DNA from: Symsagittifera roscoffensis
Lineage: Eukaryota > Xenacoelomorpha > Acoela > Convolutidae
Length of the DNA: 64,000 nucleotides
Direction: 5' to 3'
Assembly: GCF_963678635.1 (NCBI RefSeq)
Contig: NC_087064.1
Span: forward strand, 4,498,411-4,562,410
In this document: positions 9,201-20,619 of the stretch, piece by piece
Layout: every line of letters starts with the position of its first letter
How positions within the stretch are numbered: position 1 is the first letter of the stretch
The notes under the pieces: model-generated
Databases searched by the model: none
What the model saw: only the letters and a program-made list of their open reading frames with translations
Told to the model about the DNA's origin: nothing
Made by a program: the position numbers and the translations under genes

Positions 9201-10378
9201 CCTGATTCGGCAGTGGCGCTTATGTGGCGAGGCAGAGCCAACATGCTGCTCGGGAATTTCGAGGACGCTCAAAAAGATTTCAGCCAGAGTGCGAGAATTG
9301 ACTCAAACGAAGTTTTGGAGGATTGGATCAGAGAAAATAAACCAAATGTTAGTGTTTTTAAGCTGTTACGTTGAGTCAAGATATAAATAAACGATTGAAA
9401 ATTAAACCAAGTTGATGAAAAAATTGAAAGTTTTTGAAGTATTGTCTTGAGAAATGAAAAATTAATGACCGACGGAAGTAAGACGTGCAATTTGATATAT
9501 TTACACCGATTGAAAAAGGTTTTTATAACAATTAAAATACACAAGGCTAATAATTCTGGAAACATCGCTTCTAGGCTACCAAATCGAGAGACCACAAATT
9601 AGCAGTTGAACGTCAATCAAAAGAGAGGATGATTAAAGAAAAACAAGAGCGTTTGAGAAAAGCGAAAGAGGAGAACGAGAAGGCGGCTCGCGAGGCAGCG
9701 GCGGCGGGAGCAACAGGAGGAGGAATGCCAGATTTCGGAGCTGGATTCCCACCCGGAGCAGACGCCGGAGGGGCTGGAATGGGTGGCATGCCGGGAAACC
9801 TGCAAGATCTTTTTAGCGACCCAGAAATCATGATAGCTATGCAGGTTATTTTAATCTAAGCTTTTAAGATTGACGGCTTTCAGTCCAGCAAAAGTAAAAC
9901 ATTTAACAGCAAAAGGCTTACAATTTTTTCAAACATCTAAGTCGCCAAATTCAGTAAAAAGTTTCTAATGTTAATCGCGCTGCTTTTTCTAAATGTTCAT
10001 TGCTGTAGGTCGTGTGATTTGTTTTTGAGAGAAGAAAGTTTTGAATTTATTTACAATTCAATTTTCTCAATTTAGGTTTGTTATACCAAGAAAGTGTAAA
10101 CTATAAAAGATCATTGATCTTCATTTTTTCGGTGTGGCATTTATTAACACTTTTTCAACCTTTTGTTAGCTGTGTTTAATATTTGAGAGATGACCTGACT
10201 TTAACGATGAATATTATTTTAGGACCCAGAAGTGATGAATGCTTTCATGGACGTACAGAAGGATCCGAACAACATTGCAAAGTATGCCGGAAACCAGAAG
10301 GTGCAAAGTGTGCTGGAAAAACTGGCCATGAAATTCGGTGGGGGAGCAGGATCGGCCCCGGGCGGCTTTGGAATGTGA
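6299..10378 (+). CDS. ST13: Hsc70-interacting protein (Hip/ST13), complete, eight exons, 372 residues
   Basis: Exons: 6299-6408, 6478-6529, 6619-6712, 7553-7690, 8111-8195, 9134-9347, 9575-9844, 10223-10378. All junctions are GT-AG and phases agree throughout. The product matches Hip in order and length (human about 369 residues). Residues 1-40 form the dimerisation region (MDSTHIELLEQFVRLLKG). Then come an acidic linker, three TPR repeats at about 108-225 (e.g. LKRPSAALKDCDRALKSNPD), a charged helix at about 235-270 (EKQERLRKAKEENEKAAREA), a Gly/Met/Pro-rich segment at about 275-305 and a C-terminal STI1/DP domain with the paired motifs SDPEIMIAMQ and DPEVMNAFM. Hip binds the Hsc70 ATPase domain in the cytosol and stabilises its ADP-bound state (family knowledge). 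Intron 3 holds a palindromic mariner-like element and intron 5 a tandem array. Confidence 0.95.
6735..7276. mobile_element. Palindromic Tc1/mariner-like MITE in Hip/ST13 intron 3
   Basis: Long imperfect inverted repeat: the left arm (6735-6955) begins CTAGTGGACAAAATT and the right arm (7122-7276) is its complement, ending AATTTTGTCCCCTAGTG. The arms also share CAGTTTTCCTCATCTGC and AATCCGGGTCTGAAA. The left arm carries about 75 extra bases. TA lies at both outer edges, as expected for Tc1/mariner TA target duplication. No transposase remains. Confidence 0.75.
8225..8860 (+). repeat. Tandem array of ~160-bp units in Hip/ST13 intron 5
   Basis: About four diverged units. Each carries TTTTCTCG(A/G)AAACTACCCTC, then TCTGAGATTTTGGGTTCAAT, AAGCTC and a segment near AAAAAGTTATGACC(C/T)TCGG. 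Starts fall near 8300, 8465, 8625 and 8778. The same unit makes the array at 11465-12155. Confidence 0.7.
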
Positions 10379-10735
10379 ATAGATTCTTAAACAAACATGT
10401 TGAGCATTTAGAAATATATGGAAACGGTCGCAGAAAATAAGTTTCGAATCTTGAGTGATTGCATTAATTAGCTCAGTGAAAATTCGGCGAATGTGCATAT
10501 TTTAAAAGAAAGAATTGCCTGGAATTTTTGAAATTGCGAAAAAAAAACCCGGACGACATTAGGCATTATTTTCTAAATGCTCGTCGCCGCCTGAACATAA
10601 AATTATATTTTGTAAATGATGAAATGGCTGACTAAAAGAAATCTGTAAACTTTTGAATGTTGACAATGTGTTGTTCGTTTATACCTTGAATCGTTGTTTA
10701 TCCTCTGAAGACCTTAATTAAAAATTTGTTTAAAA
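10379..10735. other. Downstream flank of Hip/ST13
   Basis: 3' UTR and flanking DNA; no further gene seen. Confidence 0.4.
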
Positions 10736-10739
10736 AATG

Positions 10740-11245
10740 AATTTTTTAAGATTTTTAATCTATTTGATTTTTTGTTCTCACTATCTACATAATTTGAAAA
10801 CAAGAGAAAGGTATGAACGCAGGTAGCAAACATCAGCAAGGCAGTGTTTTTGAAAGCATTAAAATCACACTTATTGATGTCAAATTAGAATAATTGCTTG
10901 TCAAAAAAATGGCCTGCCCTATTTACTTTTTTTGCAAATTTGCTGCGTATTCTTTTCTTAATTTACAAAAATTTCAAAGGAGGCTCAAATAACTTCAGCG
11001 CTGAATTAAAGTATTCAGACAAAACGCAAGTTACTTGAAGTGTAAACCGGCTTTTTCATAACCGGGCTGACTTGGGATGAAAAATAATTATAACAAAAAA
11101 AAGTGTTTAGAATTTTTGCAGTGTTATCACGGGCAATTTGTTTTGTTAAAGTCGGGCCTAAATTTTTATCCCACAAACGGATCTTGATTTAATAGTCAAT
11201 CAAAAATTACGCTAGAACTACCAAGTCAGGTACTGACTAATTCCT
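10740..11245. repeat. Dispersed repeat, copy 1 of 2
   Basis: Shares GTTCTCA, then AAAACAAGA(G/A)AAA, GCGCAGGTAGCAAA, ATCAGCAAGGCAG and AACTTGAAGT in the same order with 13050-13420. Its end (AATCAAAAATTACGCTAGAAC) recurs near 14700. Not assigned to a family. Confidence 0.5.
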
Positions 11246-11464
11246 GTTTGATAAAATCAGGTATTATGAAAATGTATGGGATCTGGTTTTTTTTTGAGAC
11301 GCTTTGGAAATTACTACGTTACCGATTTTCAAAAAAGTGGAACCAACGGGAAATCCTCCCACTACCCTGTATGTCTGCTTACTCCTCCGATCTCTTTTTT
11401 TTTACCTTACACCACTTTCTACAGCCTTCGAAAAAATGTGTGGGGGGAATTTTTGAACCTTATT

Positions 11465-12155
11465 TTTAAATTTTTTACTTGTTCTCGAAAACTACCCTCC
11501 TAAATCTGAGATTTTGGTTTCAATGATAAAACAGGTTGTGGGAAGCTCCCCTGCATTATCGGCTACGCTAAAATTTTTGTACACAAAATTTATGGCCCTT
11601 AAAATAGTTAATTTTTTTTATCATTTTTTGATTTTTTTTTTCGAAAACTACCCTCCCAAATCTGAGATTTTAGTTTGAAAATAAAAAACGGCTTGCGAAG
11701 AGATACCTACACAAGCGGCTTCGCCAAGGTTTTTTCACAAAAAGTTATGACCCTCGGAAAAGTCAAATTTACCATTTTTGACGTTTTTTTTTTTTTTTTT
11801 TTGAAACTTATCGACTTCCTGGAAAACTGCCCTGACAAATCTGAGGTTTGGAATTCAATCGAAAGAAAGTGTCGTTGAGAGCTCGCGTGCAAAAGCCATT
11901 ACGGCCAAATTTTGTAAACAAAAATTTAGGACCCTCGAAAGCAGAATTTCGATTTTTTCACCGTTTTTTGAAACATTTGATATTTCTCTAAAACTAACCT
12001 CCGAAAGCTGAGGTTATGGTTCCAATGAGTAGAACGGGTTGTGGAAAGCTCCGCTGCATAAGCTCTTACGACTAACTTTTTTACACAAGAAGTTGTGACC
12101 CTCGAAAAAATCAATTTTTTGATTTTTTGCCCGTTTTTAAATTTTTTGACCCCCC
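11465..12155 (+). repeat. Tandem array of ~157-179-bp units downstream of Hip/ST13
   Basis: Unit starts near 11484, 11641, 11820 and 11987, each with CGAAAACTACCCTCC, TCTGAGGTTTTGGTT and AAGCTC(C/G)CCTGCAT motifs. Same family as the array inside Hip/ST13 intron 5, about 3 kb upstream. Confidence 0.7.
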
Positions 12156-12713
12156 TTCCTTCTTCACACAACTCGGTTCAAGGAGTGAATAATATTGAAC
12201 ATTTTAAGATTGTTTTCAAATAAACTTAATTACACTTGCGACCTTAAGTGAGCAGGAGTGTTTTACAACGACTTTTGTAATTTTTCTAACCTAAGTCGCA
12301 AACATTGGTGCAATTTTTGGGACATATTTACGGTTTTTTGTAGAATGTGCTTTGACATTCGAATAGTAACAAGTTAACACAGTTGATACTTTTTTGAATT
12401 CATCAAAAGAACCAAAAAATGTTATTTGTTTTAAACAAATAACAATAATAAAAACTCGATTCGAGTAATTTTCTAACTGAGTTTATCTGACAGTTTTTGA
12501 AATGTATAATTAATTTTAAAAAATACGGCTTCAAGTTTTCCTGTTTTTTACATGAAAAATTAGTGTGGATGCCTTCTGTTTGTTATATTCCAATTTTCTT
12601 ACTTGCAAAATTGTGTCTATTTCTCTTTGGTACCACTTTTGCTGCACCGAATTGGCAATTTGTTAGCCTATGTAGATATTTAGTTTTTGGCTAATGTCTG
12701 CTGGTTGATAAAC

Positions 12714-12830
12714 GTTCGTGGCCTGGAGGGCAGGGTTTGAGACTCTATTTCTCGAGGTCGAAGGTTTGAAGCCCATACGTAGCAAAGTCTTACTAATTCG
12801 AGGCTTATTTCATATCTTTTTTCAAATTTC
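12714..12830 (+). repeat. tRNA-headed SINE-like repeat, family 1
   Basis: A GTGGCCTGGAGGGCAGGG head and a B-box-like GGTTTGAAGCCC, followed by the tail ACTAATTCGAGGCTTATTTC that recurs in the copy at 17156. The head is too degenerate to be a functional tRNA gene. Confidence 0.45.
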
Positions 12831-13049
12831 AGAAAACTATGTCAAAATGAAATGAAATTCAGGTTTTACAAAAAGAAATGGACACTTTTTGGTTTCTAAC
12901 ATAATCCATTTAAGTGGAATCAAAACTAAGAACAATTTAGTCTTCCTGAATTTTGTTGAGCTACATAAAAAGTGTACTTTGATTTAGTTTAGTCGGCATC
13001 GGTACTGTAGTTTGTGTGGAATTTTGATCCTTGGTAATTTGCCAAATTA

Positions 13050-13420
13050 TCTTAATCTGTTTTTTTTTGTTCTCATTTTCATCTACATTAGCTGAAAACA
13101 AGAAAAAACTATGTATGCGCAGGTAGCAAAATCAGCAAGGCAGAAATTTTGAAAGCTTTCAAATCAAGCTCAGTGAGTTTCTCAATTTATTTTTTTGCTA
13201 ATTTCCTGAGCAGTCGTCATAATTTGAAATTTCCAGAGGAGGCTGATATAACTGCAGTGCAGATAAATTATTTAAACAAAGCGCAAGAAACTTGAAGTTT
13301 TTTTTCGCTTTTTCTTAATTGAGTTGATTTAAGTTGGAAAATGATTACAACAGGACTTGTTCAGGAGTTTTGCAGAAATGTTATGATTACACTTGCAAGA
13401 GCAAGTGTCTTGTAATCGGG
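13050..13420. repeat. Dispersed repeat, copy 2 of 2
   Basis: Diverged relative of 10740-11245, with the same order of shared blocks (ACAAGAAAAAACTATG, GCGCAGGTAGCAAA, ATCAGCAAGGCAG, GCGCAAGAAACTTGAAGT). Confidence 0.5.
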
Positions 13421-13480
13421 AACTAGACTTTTTTTCACAAAAAGTTGAACTTGCGTTATTGTTGAAATCTAAAAACTACT

Positions 13481-13650
13481 AGGTTCCTTCCCACTTGGCC
13501 TTTAGTGGTCGCTTTCGTACACTAAGGTCTGGAATTCGAGTCCCTAAAATTTAGACGTTTTTTTTTGCGGTAAAAATTGAATTGTCGGACTTTGCTTGTC
13601 TACTCAAGTTTTGTCGGCTTAGGTGTCATTTGTAAATAAGTATTATGGTA
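13481..13650 (+). repeat. tRNA-headed SINE-like repeat, family 2, copy 1
   Basis: GGTTCCTTCCCACTTGGCC followed by a clear B-box-like GGAATTCGAGTCC (13531-13543), then AAATTGAATTGTCGGAC...TTGTCGGCTTAG shared with 13967-14150. Confidence 0.55.
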
Positions 13651-13966
13651 GTTGCAAAGGTAGCTGTTAGGGGAATTGAAACTTTTGAAAGTCTTTGCTA
13701 TATTACATAATTTTTCCTTTAAAAAGCTTTTTTTTTTGGCTCAACTGGTGTCTGCTCAGGTTGTCGATTTTGATTTTGCTTCGCAAGTTTTGCGAATTCA
13801 AAATTCAATTCTCTTGCTTTGCTCGTTTGCCTAGAGCTCCTGCTTGATAAGATCCTGTTATGTTTGCGCTGTATCTTAAGTGATCCGAAGCTCCTAAAAG
13901 TATAAATAAATTTTTATATATTGTGAAAATGACATATTTTGGCTATCAAAAGTTAAATTTATTTCA

Positions 13967-14160
13967 GGTTCCTTCTCAGTCGGCCTGGAGGTAACGGGGT
14001 TATTTTTGTGCCGTAAGGTCTGGCGTTTGAGTCCCGACAAGACCTTGTTTTGTTTCAGTATACATGAAATAGAAACTTTTTTCCGGTGAAAACTGAGTTG
14101 TCGAAACTTCGGTTGTCTGCTCAAGGTTTGTCGGCTTAGTGGCCACATCGCCGGTATTAT
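13967..14160 (+). repeat. tRNA-headed SINE-like repeat, family 2, copy 2
   Basis: GGTTCCTTCTCAGTCGGCC head, B-box-like GGCGTTTGAGTCCC, and the shared body GAGTTGTCGAAACTTC...TTGTCGGCTTAG. Confidence 0.55.
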
Positions 14161-14250
14161 TTGCATTGTAATCAGTTTTTTGTGTATTTGCAAGTGTCGT
14201 TCAATGTAGTTTCAGGGGTAACTTGAAACTTTTAAAAACTTTAAAATCAT

Positions 14251-14530
14251 TTTTTTGTTCAACAATTGTCTGCTTTTATTGGCGTTGGTCCCTCCTTGTA
14301 AATTTTAGCTGGCATTCCTCTTCTTCAATTGAGCCCCTAATTTTTTTTGAGACATACGAAACGTTTTGTCCACCTACTTGTTATCCCTATTTTTTTTGTT
14401 CAACAATTGTCTGCTTTTATTGGCGTTGGTCCCTCCTTGTAAATTTTAGCTGGCATTCCTCTTCTTCAATTGAGCCCCTAATTTTTTTTGAGACATACGA
14501 AACGTTTTGTCCACCTACTTGTTATCCCTA
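14251..14530 (+). repeat. Near-perfect 141-bp tandem duplication
   Basis: The 141-bp block beginning TTTTTTGTTCAACAATTGTC is repeated head to tail. Since 141 is a multiple of three it creates an apparent 102-codon ORF with two identical halves, which I do not regard as coding. Confidence 0.85.
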
Positions 14531-14574
14531 ATTTGTTATCAAAATTTTTCATTTTTTTCGACATGTTTTTTTGT

Positions 14575-14730
14575 GTTTGTGTTGTATCTTAAGTGGTGCG
14601 AAGCTCCAGATCGCCTCTACGTGTATTAATTTGGCGAAATTCACGCCCAAGTTTTTGTTCTAATTTGGATCAGTCTTGGCTCACAAGTCAACCAAAAATT
14701 ACGCTAGAACAACCGGGTCATATACTGTTG
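14575..14730. repeat. Dispersed repeat fragment
   Basis: TGTATCTTAAGTGGTGCGAAGCTCC also occurs near 13870, and CAACCAAAAATTACGCTAGAAC matches the end of the repeat near 11200. Confidence 0.4.
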
Positions 14731-15271
14731 AAACTTTCGAAATGAGCCTCATAATTAGCCTAACTAAGTCTACAAAAAATGTAAAATAGCCAAAAACTAA
14801 GTTTAAAAATGTATAATTACCAAACAATTTGGCAAAACGTTTGAACGTTTTCAAGTTTAAATGATTCAAGTATTCAAGAGATTCAAATTGACATATATTT
14901 GCCAACAATTGTTTTGCCAGCTTATTTTTTTATTATTATTCTTGATTGACTAAAAAGTCAAAAATAAGTGGTTATGAAATAGTTTTAAGAACCGAATTTT
15001 GCAATTTAAAATGACTATCTCAATTCTGCTCAAAACCTAAGCAAGTTTTGTTTCAATCATTGTTGACTTGAAGTCAACCCAATTTTAGAAAAATGCGTTT
15101 TAATTTAGTTTTAGGCGTTTCGTCCTGATTTTTTTTATGGGCACTGTATACCCAAAGTTGAAGTTGCAAAGAAATTATCAAGCAAAAAATTCGTTTCACA
15201 CAAAAATACACTCTAACATAAAAGATAAGTTTAATTATATACAGATGTCGCAAAACTGCAAATAAACAAAC

Positions 15272-15630
15272 AAAGTATGCTCGTATCAAAGCGAAGCCCT
15301 GAATTTGCCGATTGCCGCTTAAAAAAGTTTATGAAATAGTTTTTTGGTAGAACCTTACTGAGAAAAAAATTGATAAAATCTCAAAAAAGAAGAAAAAAAT
15401 GCTTTCAATCAATTTTTTTTGAAACCCCGCCACATGATAAGTAAACTGCAAATGCTGCATTAAGCGTCTACTAACTTGTTGATAGCACGAATTATTGCGC
15501 GTTGATTGTCCCAAATTGATTAAATTGGCAACTTTTAAACCTAAATTTGAGCTCAAGACGTCAATGCGTTACAGATTATAGAAAAATTTTCTTCAAAAGT
15601 GGGTAGTTAAAGAACGAAATTTGTTTCAAC
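15272..15630 (+). repeat. Family A repeat, diverged copy
   Basis: Starts TATGCTCGTATCAAAGCG with GAAGCCCTGAA, the 5' hairpin block of family A (described at 19401), and retains GCGCGTTGATTGTCCCAAAT in the body. The 3' end is degraded. Confidence 0.5.
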
Positions 15631-15922
15631 AAAAAGATTGAGCATGAGGAATTTCGGGTCTTTAAAAAGCGGAGTAAAAAAGACTTATTTTTGAGCAAAT
15701 GGGTAGCATTGAAAATAACGAGTTCATGATTCAGAGCAGTTGTTTCCACGAATAACTTTTGCTAAAAGCGTTAACAAAATGTAGAGCTGCCTTGTCATCA
15801 CAATTTCCAGGACAAGTAGCGCGGTTATCCAATTGACGTGAGAGCTTAATTTCTGGATAACAGTTGATTCTTAAAACTTTTGAAGACAAGGCAGGCACAA
15901 AACATGTTCTAGACAAAAACAA

Positions 15923-16410
15923 AACTGCTCGTATATCAGGGCAAAGTCGTGAATGTTCCGATTGTCCCTTAATTCATATCGAATAGTTTTTGGGAAAAAT
16001 TATTGAAAACCTATTATTTTTGGACAAAATCAAAGCGTGAAATGAGAATAAAATTAATACGACGGATCATATTAGCTAGCTTCAATTCAATTTGGAACGA
16101 TTTTGTTGTGCGGTATGATTCTCTAAGCATAAATATTTTGCGTTACGCTCTCTGCAAAAAGAATAAATTCTTCAAAACGCGCATATTTTAGTACCAGAGC
16201 ATGGCCAATTTGCAATTTTCAAACCCCCAGAACTTAACAAAAAATCATGGGAGGCAAAATATCTTTTTTAAGTTGATATTCCGTTTTCTTCGTAAGTAAA
16301 AACTATGAAGAAAATATGCCAATAGTGATAAAAGCAAAGTTTGTGCAATTCGTTGACGGTTTTTTCATTTTGTAAATTAAAAGACCGAAATTGAATTTTA
16401 CTTCCTTAGG
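15923..16410 (+). repeat. Family A repeat, strongly diverged copy
   Basis: Starts ACTGCTCGTATATCAGGGC and TGTTCCGATTG, with AATTTGGAACGATTTTGTTG in the body. The 3' terminus is lost. Confidence 0.4.
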
Positions 16411-17155
16411 TAGCGTGCTACTGTGCTATATTTTTTTGAGAAAAAAAAATTAAAATTACTTCAAGTTTTGATTTGAGAGCTTTGGGTATACCTTTTTCAG
16501 CAAGTTTTGAATTCTCTTGCTGCATGGAAACCAAATTAAGTTGTTTAAAAAGTTTGTCTGAAATAATGTGAACTAATTTTTGTGTCGAAATTGGATTTTC
16601 TTACAAGTGTCTTCCAACCGGAAATAGGACCTTCTTTTCCCTAGAACAGTTTCTTAAACCTTTGCTGAAATTGACTTTAAAAGGAGCATCAAGCTAGCTC
16701 AATCTTTTCTGTCTGCATGGCGCTAGAGAAAAATTGATCTTGGGTTGACTAATTGAGTGATTTGAGAACCGCCGCTGAGTGTATTTTGTTGTTAGCAACG
16801 CTTTATTGTTAACATGAGCGCTCGTGATTTTTTTCGATATCACTTTTGAATGCGACAGTTTGTCTCAATTTATTTCAAAAAGCAAACATCAGTCTTAGTT
16901 TTGATTGTTTATTAGCGTACTATGTGATGCTTAGTACGTAAAAAACAAAGTTTGTAATATCCATGGGGGTTAATATCCATTCGATAACCTTCTGGGTAGT
17001 TATACTTTGTTTTTAACTTTAAATGAAGCGTACTGTTTTCCTGTTTACTCTAGTGATCAGCTTGAAGTATTAGTACGAAACTTTTGTTCTAACCTAACTC
17101 GCAAGTAAAAGTGTTCTTTAAAAGTTCTCATTTTTTGCTAGTGTTTATGATCAAT
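16411..17155. other. Intergenic, nothing recognised
   Basis: AT-rich sequence without an ORF, clear repeat or RNA gene that I can support. Confidence 0.4.
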
Positions 17156-17290
17156 TAAGTGTCCTTGGCTGAGTGGTTAGTACGTGAGAGTCACTATTTT
17201 TAGGTCAGAGTTGGTCGCAGATCGAATCCGAGACGTAGACAAAATTGTTAGTAACTCGAGGCTTATTTCTACTTTTCTTAATGCGCTTTA
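17156..17290 (+). repeat. tRNA-headed SINE-like repeat, family 1
   Basis: TTGGCTGAGTGGTTAGTACG is a good A-box like that of tRNA-Ser/Leu, and AGATCGAATCC a good B-box; the tail AACTCGAGGCTTATTTC matches the copy at 12714. The body does not fold as an intact tRNA. Confidence 0.6.
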
Positions 17291-17840
17291 TAGATTTGCT
17301 TTTTGTCATGTTCTCGGTCGTGTTTGGGAAGCGAAGCTTCGAAGCTGTTTATACGTTTAGATTATGTAATTAGCTTTGACTTGCCAAAGATTTATTTGCT
17401 ACTTGTGCTGTGCATAGAATTTTGGCAGTTGAAAACTTACTACTTTATAGAACAATAAAAAATATCCAAATTTTTCAAATTTAAAGCTCATTAGAGTCTG
17501 TTTATACGGGAAAAATTTTATGATCACTATTATCTCAACCGATGAAATAGGTCTTAAAAAATCGTTGCTTGCTTAAAAAGTTGCCGGTTTGCTTAAGCGT
17601 CGTGTGTCAATTGAAAACTGTTTACAAATAAAATTTCACTTTTCTTATTTATCAATTGAAGAGTTCAAGCTTTTTTGTAAGTAACGGTTGCAGTTGGCTA
17701 TAACATCCAATTTGATAATCGTGATTCATGGGTGCGGTCACATTTAGGCAAACTTTCAAGTAGACATGTCAACAAGTTGAAAGCAACATATTAAGCAATC
17801 AAAATTTGAAATAGGAAAAACAATCGTTCACACAAATAAC

Positions 17841-18364
17841 AAGACTGCTCGTATCAGGGCAAAGCCTTGATTGTTCCGACTGCCTTTTAAGAACTATGGA
17901 GCAGTAGTAACATGAAAAATTTAAAAGTAATGAAATAAAATTGAAACTTTTTTTAAATTTGAGATTTTTTGTGAAAACATCCCTCCACACGTCATATCAA
18001 GTACAAAGTTATAAATTATTCTCCTATTAACAAATCAATTATGGCATAAAGCTTCCTTGAACCGATTTGGAACGATTTCTAAGACGGATTAAATCTCGCT
18101 TACGCGTTAATAGCGGGAAATATCTCGCGCGTTAATTGTCCCAACTTGGCCACAATGGCAATCTTTAAACCATCCTAACCTTATAAAAAAATTATCACAG
18201 CTGAAGCACCTTTTCAAATTTAAACTCAAGACAACAATAGCTTTCGAATGATTTTTAAAATTTTTGTCAAAAAAGGCTAGTTAAAAAGTCGAAGTTTGTC
18301 CGAAGAAAAAAAAACCCCACCCGAGCGCAAATATTCCGTTACTTTTGTTACGAAAGTCGGAACA
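17841..18364 (+). repeat. Family A repeat, full length
   Basis: Begins AAGACTGCTCGTATCAGGGC and ends CGAAAGTCGGAACA. The next copy follows directly, in head-to-tail order. The canonical copy is described at 19401. Confidence 0.75.
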
Positions 18365-18365
18365 A

Positions 18366-18610
18366 CAAGATTGCTCGAATATTTGGACAAAATCTTGAAT
18401 GTTATCACTGCCCTTTACTTAAACTTGAATAGTTTTTGGTAAATGAGGTGAGGTATTGACAAACTATGAAGGTTGGGCTGATGTTATCAAATATTAGGTG
18501 TTAAGCTTTGAAATGATTATGGGATTATTACTACTAATTAGCTTGCGTCAATTCAATTAGAAACAATTTTGTTGAGCGCGAAAATTTTCCTTCACCGCAC
18601 ATTTAGAAAC
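18366..18610 (+). repeat. Family A repeat, 5' part
   Basis: Starts AAGATTGCTCGAATATTTGG immediately after the previous copy, and decays after AATTCAATTAGAAACAATTT. Confidence 0.5.
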
Positions 18611-18685
18611 CGCGTTACACTTTCAGCACCAATGTATTAAAGGAACAGTTTAGTTAGACTCGGATTACAGCCACCCGTTACGTAG

Positions 18686-18886
18686 CAGTATTTAAACAAC
18701 CGCGTATTCAGACTCGTCAGTATGCAGACACACACTATATTAACCAACCAGAATCGAGACAAGGAAGAAATGAATGATTAATAATTATTTATTTCGTAAA
18801 CTTGCTTTCTCATCTCGATTCTGATTGGTTAATATGGTGTTTGTCTGCTTACTGACGAGTCTGAATAGGCGGTTGTCAAAATACAG
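18686..18886. mobile_element. Foldback element with ~75-bp inverted repeats
   Basis: The left arm CAGTATTTAAACAACCGCGT...GAATCGAGA (18686-18759) pairs with the right arm TCTCGATTC...CAAAATACAG (18813-18886) with few mismatches. The loop is about 50 bases with no coding capacity. A decayed half copy lies near 19075-19135. Confidence 0.8.
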
Positions 18887-18914
18887 ACTTCCCTCCAAAG
18901 CCACCGTAGCGTAA

Positions 18915-18985
18915 GGTTAATATAGCTGTGGGTGCCCTAAGATCCAGGGGATTTGAGCCCTGGAAATGTTATTTTGGTGAATTGG
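18915..18985 (+). repeat. tRNA-like repeat fragment
   Basis: A GTGGGTGCCCTAAGATCC head and a B-box-like GGATTTGAGCCC. Short, with no recognisable tail. Confidence 0.3.
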
Positions 18986-19400
18986 CATGATTAAAAAAGC
19001 CACTCATGTTTATTCGTCAATTTCATCAAAAGTCGAAGAAACAAAAAGTAATTATTTCTGTGTACGTTTGTTTTTCGTATCTCGATTTGATTGGTTGTTA
19101 TATGATTTTTCTACTTGATGACACGTCTATAATAAAGCTTGTATACTTCTTGTCATGTATCTAGATTAAAATGCTAAAATTTGCGCTGAGCTAAGCTCAT
19201 CTGGACGCTATAAGTCGTTTGCGGTTACCAGACGAGGAAAAGAGTGGTGTAAAAGTAGAAAGGGTTTAAGAGCACAGAAAAATATCAAAATTTTTTGAAT
19301 TATACGGGAATACGCGCATCTCAGTTAAATTTCATATCATCCAGCACTAATTAAAAAATAAAAAATAATCGTTAAGAGCTCAAACAGCCTAAAAACAAAC

Positions 19401-19914
19401 AAGACTGCTCGTAACAGGGCGAAGCCCTGAATTTTCCGGCTGCCTTTTTAGTTTTATCGAGCAGTAGTAGCATAAAAAAAACTAAATGTAATGAAATAAA
19501 AACGAAATTTTTTTTTCTAAAATTGGAAATTTTTTATGAAATTATACCCCCACACGCCATATAAAGTTTAAAAGAATAGATTTCGCTCATTGTAACAAAT
19601 CAATTATGGCTAATAAGCTTCTTTCAACCAATTTGGAACGATTTCAAGACGGATTAAATCTCCGCTTAAGCGTTACTAGCGCGAAACATATCCCAAATTT
19701 GCCAAAATGGCAATCTTTAGACCCCCATAACTTTACAAAAAATGATCACAGGTGAAATATCTTTTCAAATTGAAGCTCAGGACAAGAATACCTTTTGAAT
19801 GATATAAAAAATTTTGTCAAAAATGACTAGTTAAAAAGTCGAAATTTGTCTGAAGAAAAAAAAACCCACCCGAGCACAAATATTCCGTTACTTTCGTATC
19901 GAAAGTCGGAACAA
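19401..19914 (+). repeat. Family A repeat, full-length reference copy (~514 bp)
   Basis: Canonical order: AAGACTGCTCGTA(T/A)CAGGGC; a hairpin of CAGGGC-GAA-GCCCTG; TTCCG(A/G)CTGCCTTTT; GGAGCAGTAGTAGCAT; an AT-rich body with CCCCCACACGCCAT, CCAATTTGGAACGATTTC, GGCAATCTTTA, AATGATCACAGGTGAAATAT; then CCCACCCGAGCACAAATATT and the 3' hairpin ACTTTCG-TAT-CGAAAGT, ending CGGAACA. In better copies TGTTCCGACT near the 5' end is the inverse of the 3' AGTCGGAACA. No coding capacity. A non-autonomous element; its class is not established. Confidence 0.8.
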
Positions 19915-20619
19915 TAATTGTTAAGAGCTCAAATAGCCTAAAAACAAAATATTGGATCAAACAGTCGAGTCATTGCTTTGCGTGTTTGTCAACAGAGCGC
20001 AGTAGGAGTCTGTTAGAAAAAGTGGCCAGTCAATGAGCAGAAAAATCGGCCAGTCAATGAGCATAAAAATCGACAAATTTTGATCTATACGGGCTAATCG
20101 ATTTGAACAATTAGTAGAATCCACAATACTACCAAAGACATCAATAAAATATACATCCTTAACTGAGTAATTCTAGCAAGTTTTTTTTACTGAACTTCAA
20201 AAAAATTTGATCAAGTTATTCAATTTATGCTCAATATATTCGTTTCATGGGTAATATTGACAATTCTAATACTTGTTTTACCGATTAGCTTATTATAGTG
20301 ACTTTTTTTTCTGTTTTTCTGCTCTTGGACCCATTCTGCTCTCGAACCATTCTGCTCTTATGCGCCGCATTCATTGCTTCTTCGTACCATTGAGAAAAAT
20401 CAGAATTCTTCTATAGCATCATGCCCGTTGAACGTTTGAATGGCATTTTTGAGTAAACGTGCGCGTTAAGCTAAGTTCGCCTAATTTTATACCATTGCTT
20501 GTTTTATACCGTTGAGAAAATAACATCTCAATTTTGTATAGCAGCAATACTACCTCTGCAAATAAAGAACGAAAATTAAAAGCTACCAAATTCATCATCA
20601 CAAGCTATTTGAAGTCAAC

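Noticed and set aside
14223-14531. 102-codon ORF made of two identical halves
   Set aside because: It is the by-product of a 141-bp tandem duplication in AT-rich DNA; no splice sites or codon bias.
17156-17290. Functional tRNA gene
   Set aside because: A- and B-box motifs are present but the acceptor stem and anticodon arm do not form; a SINE head is the better reading.
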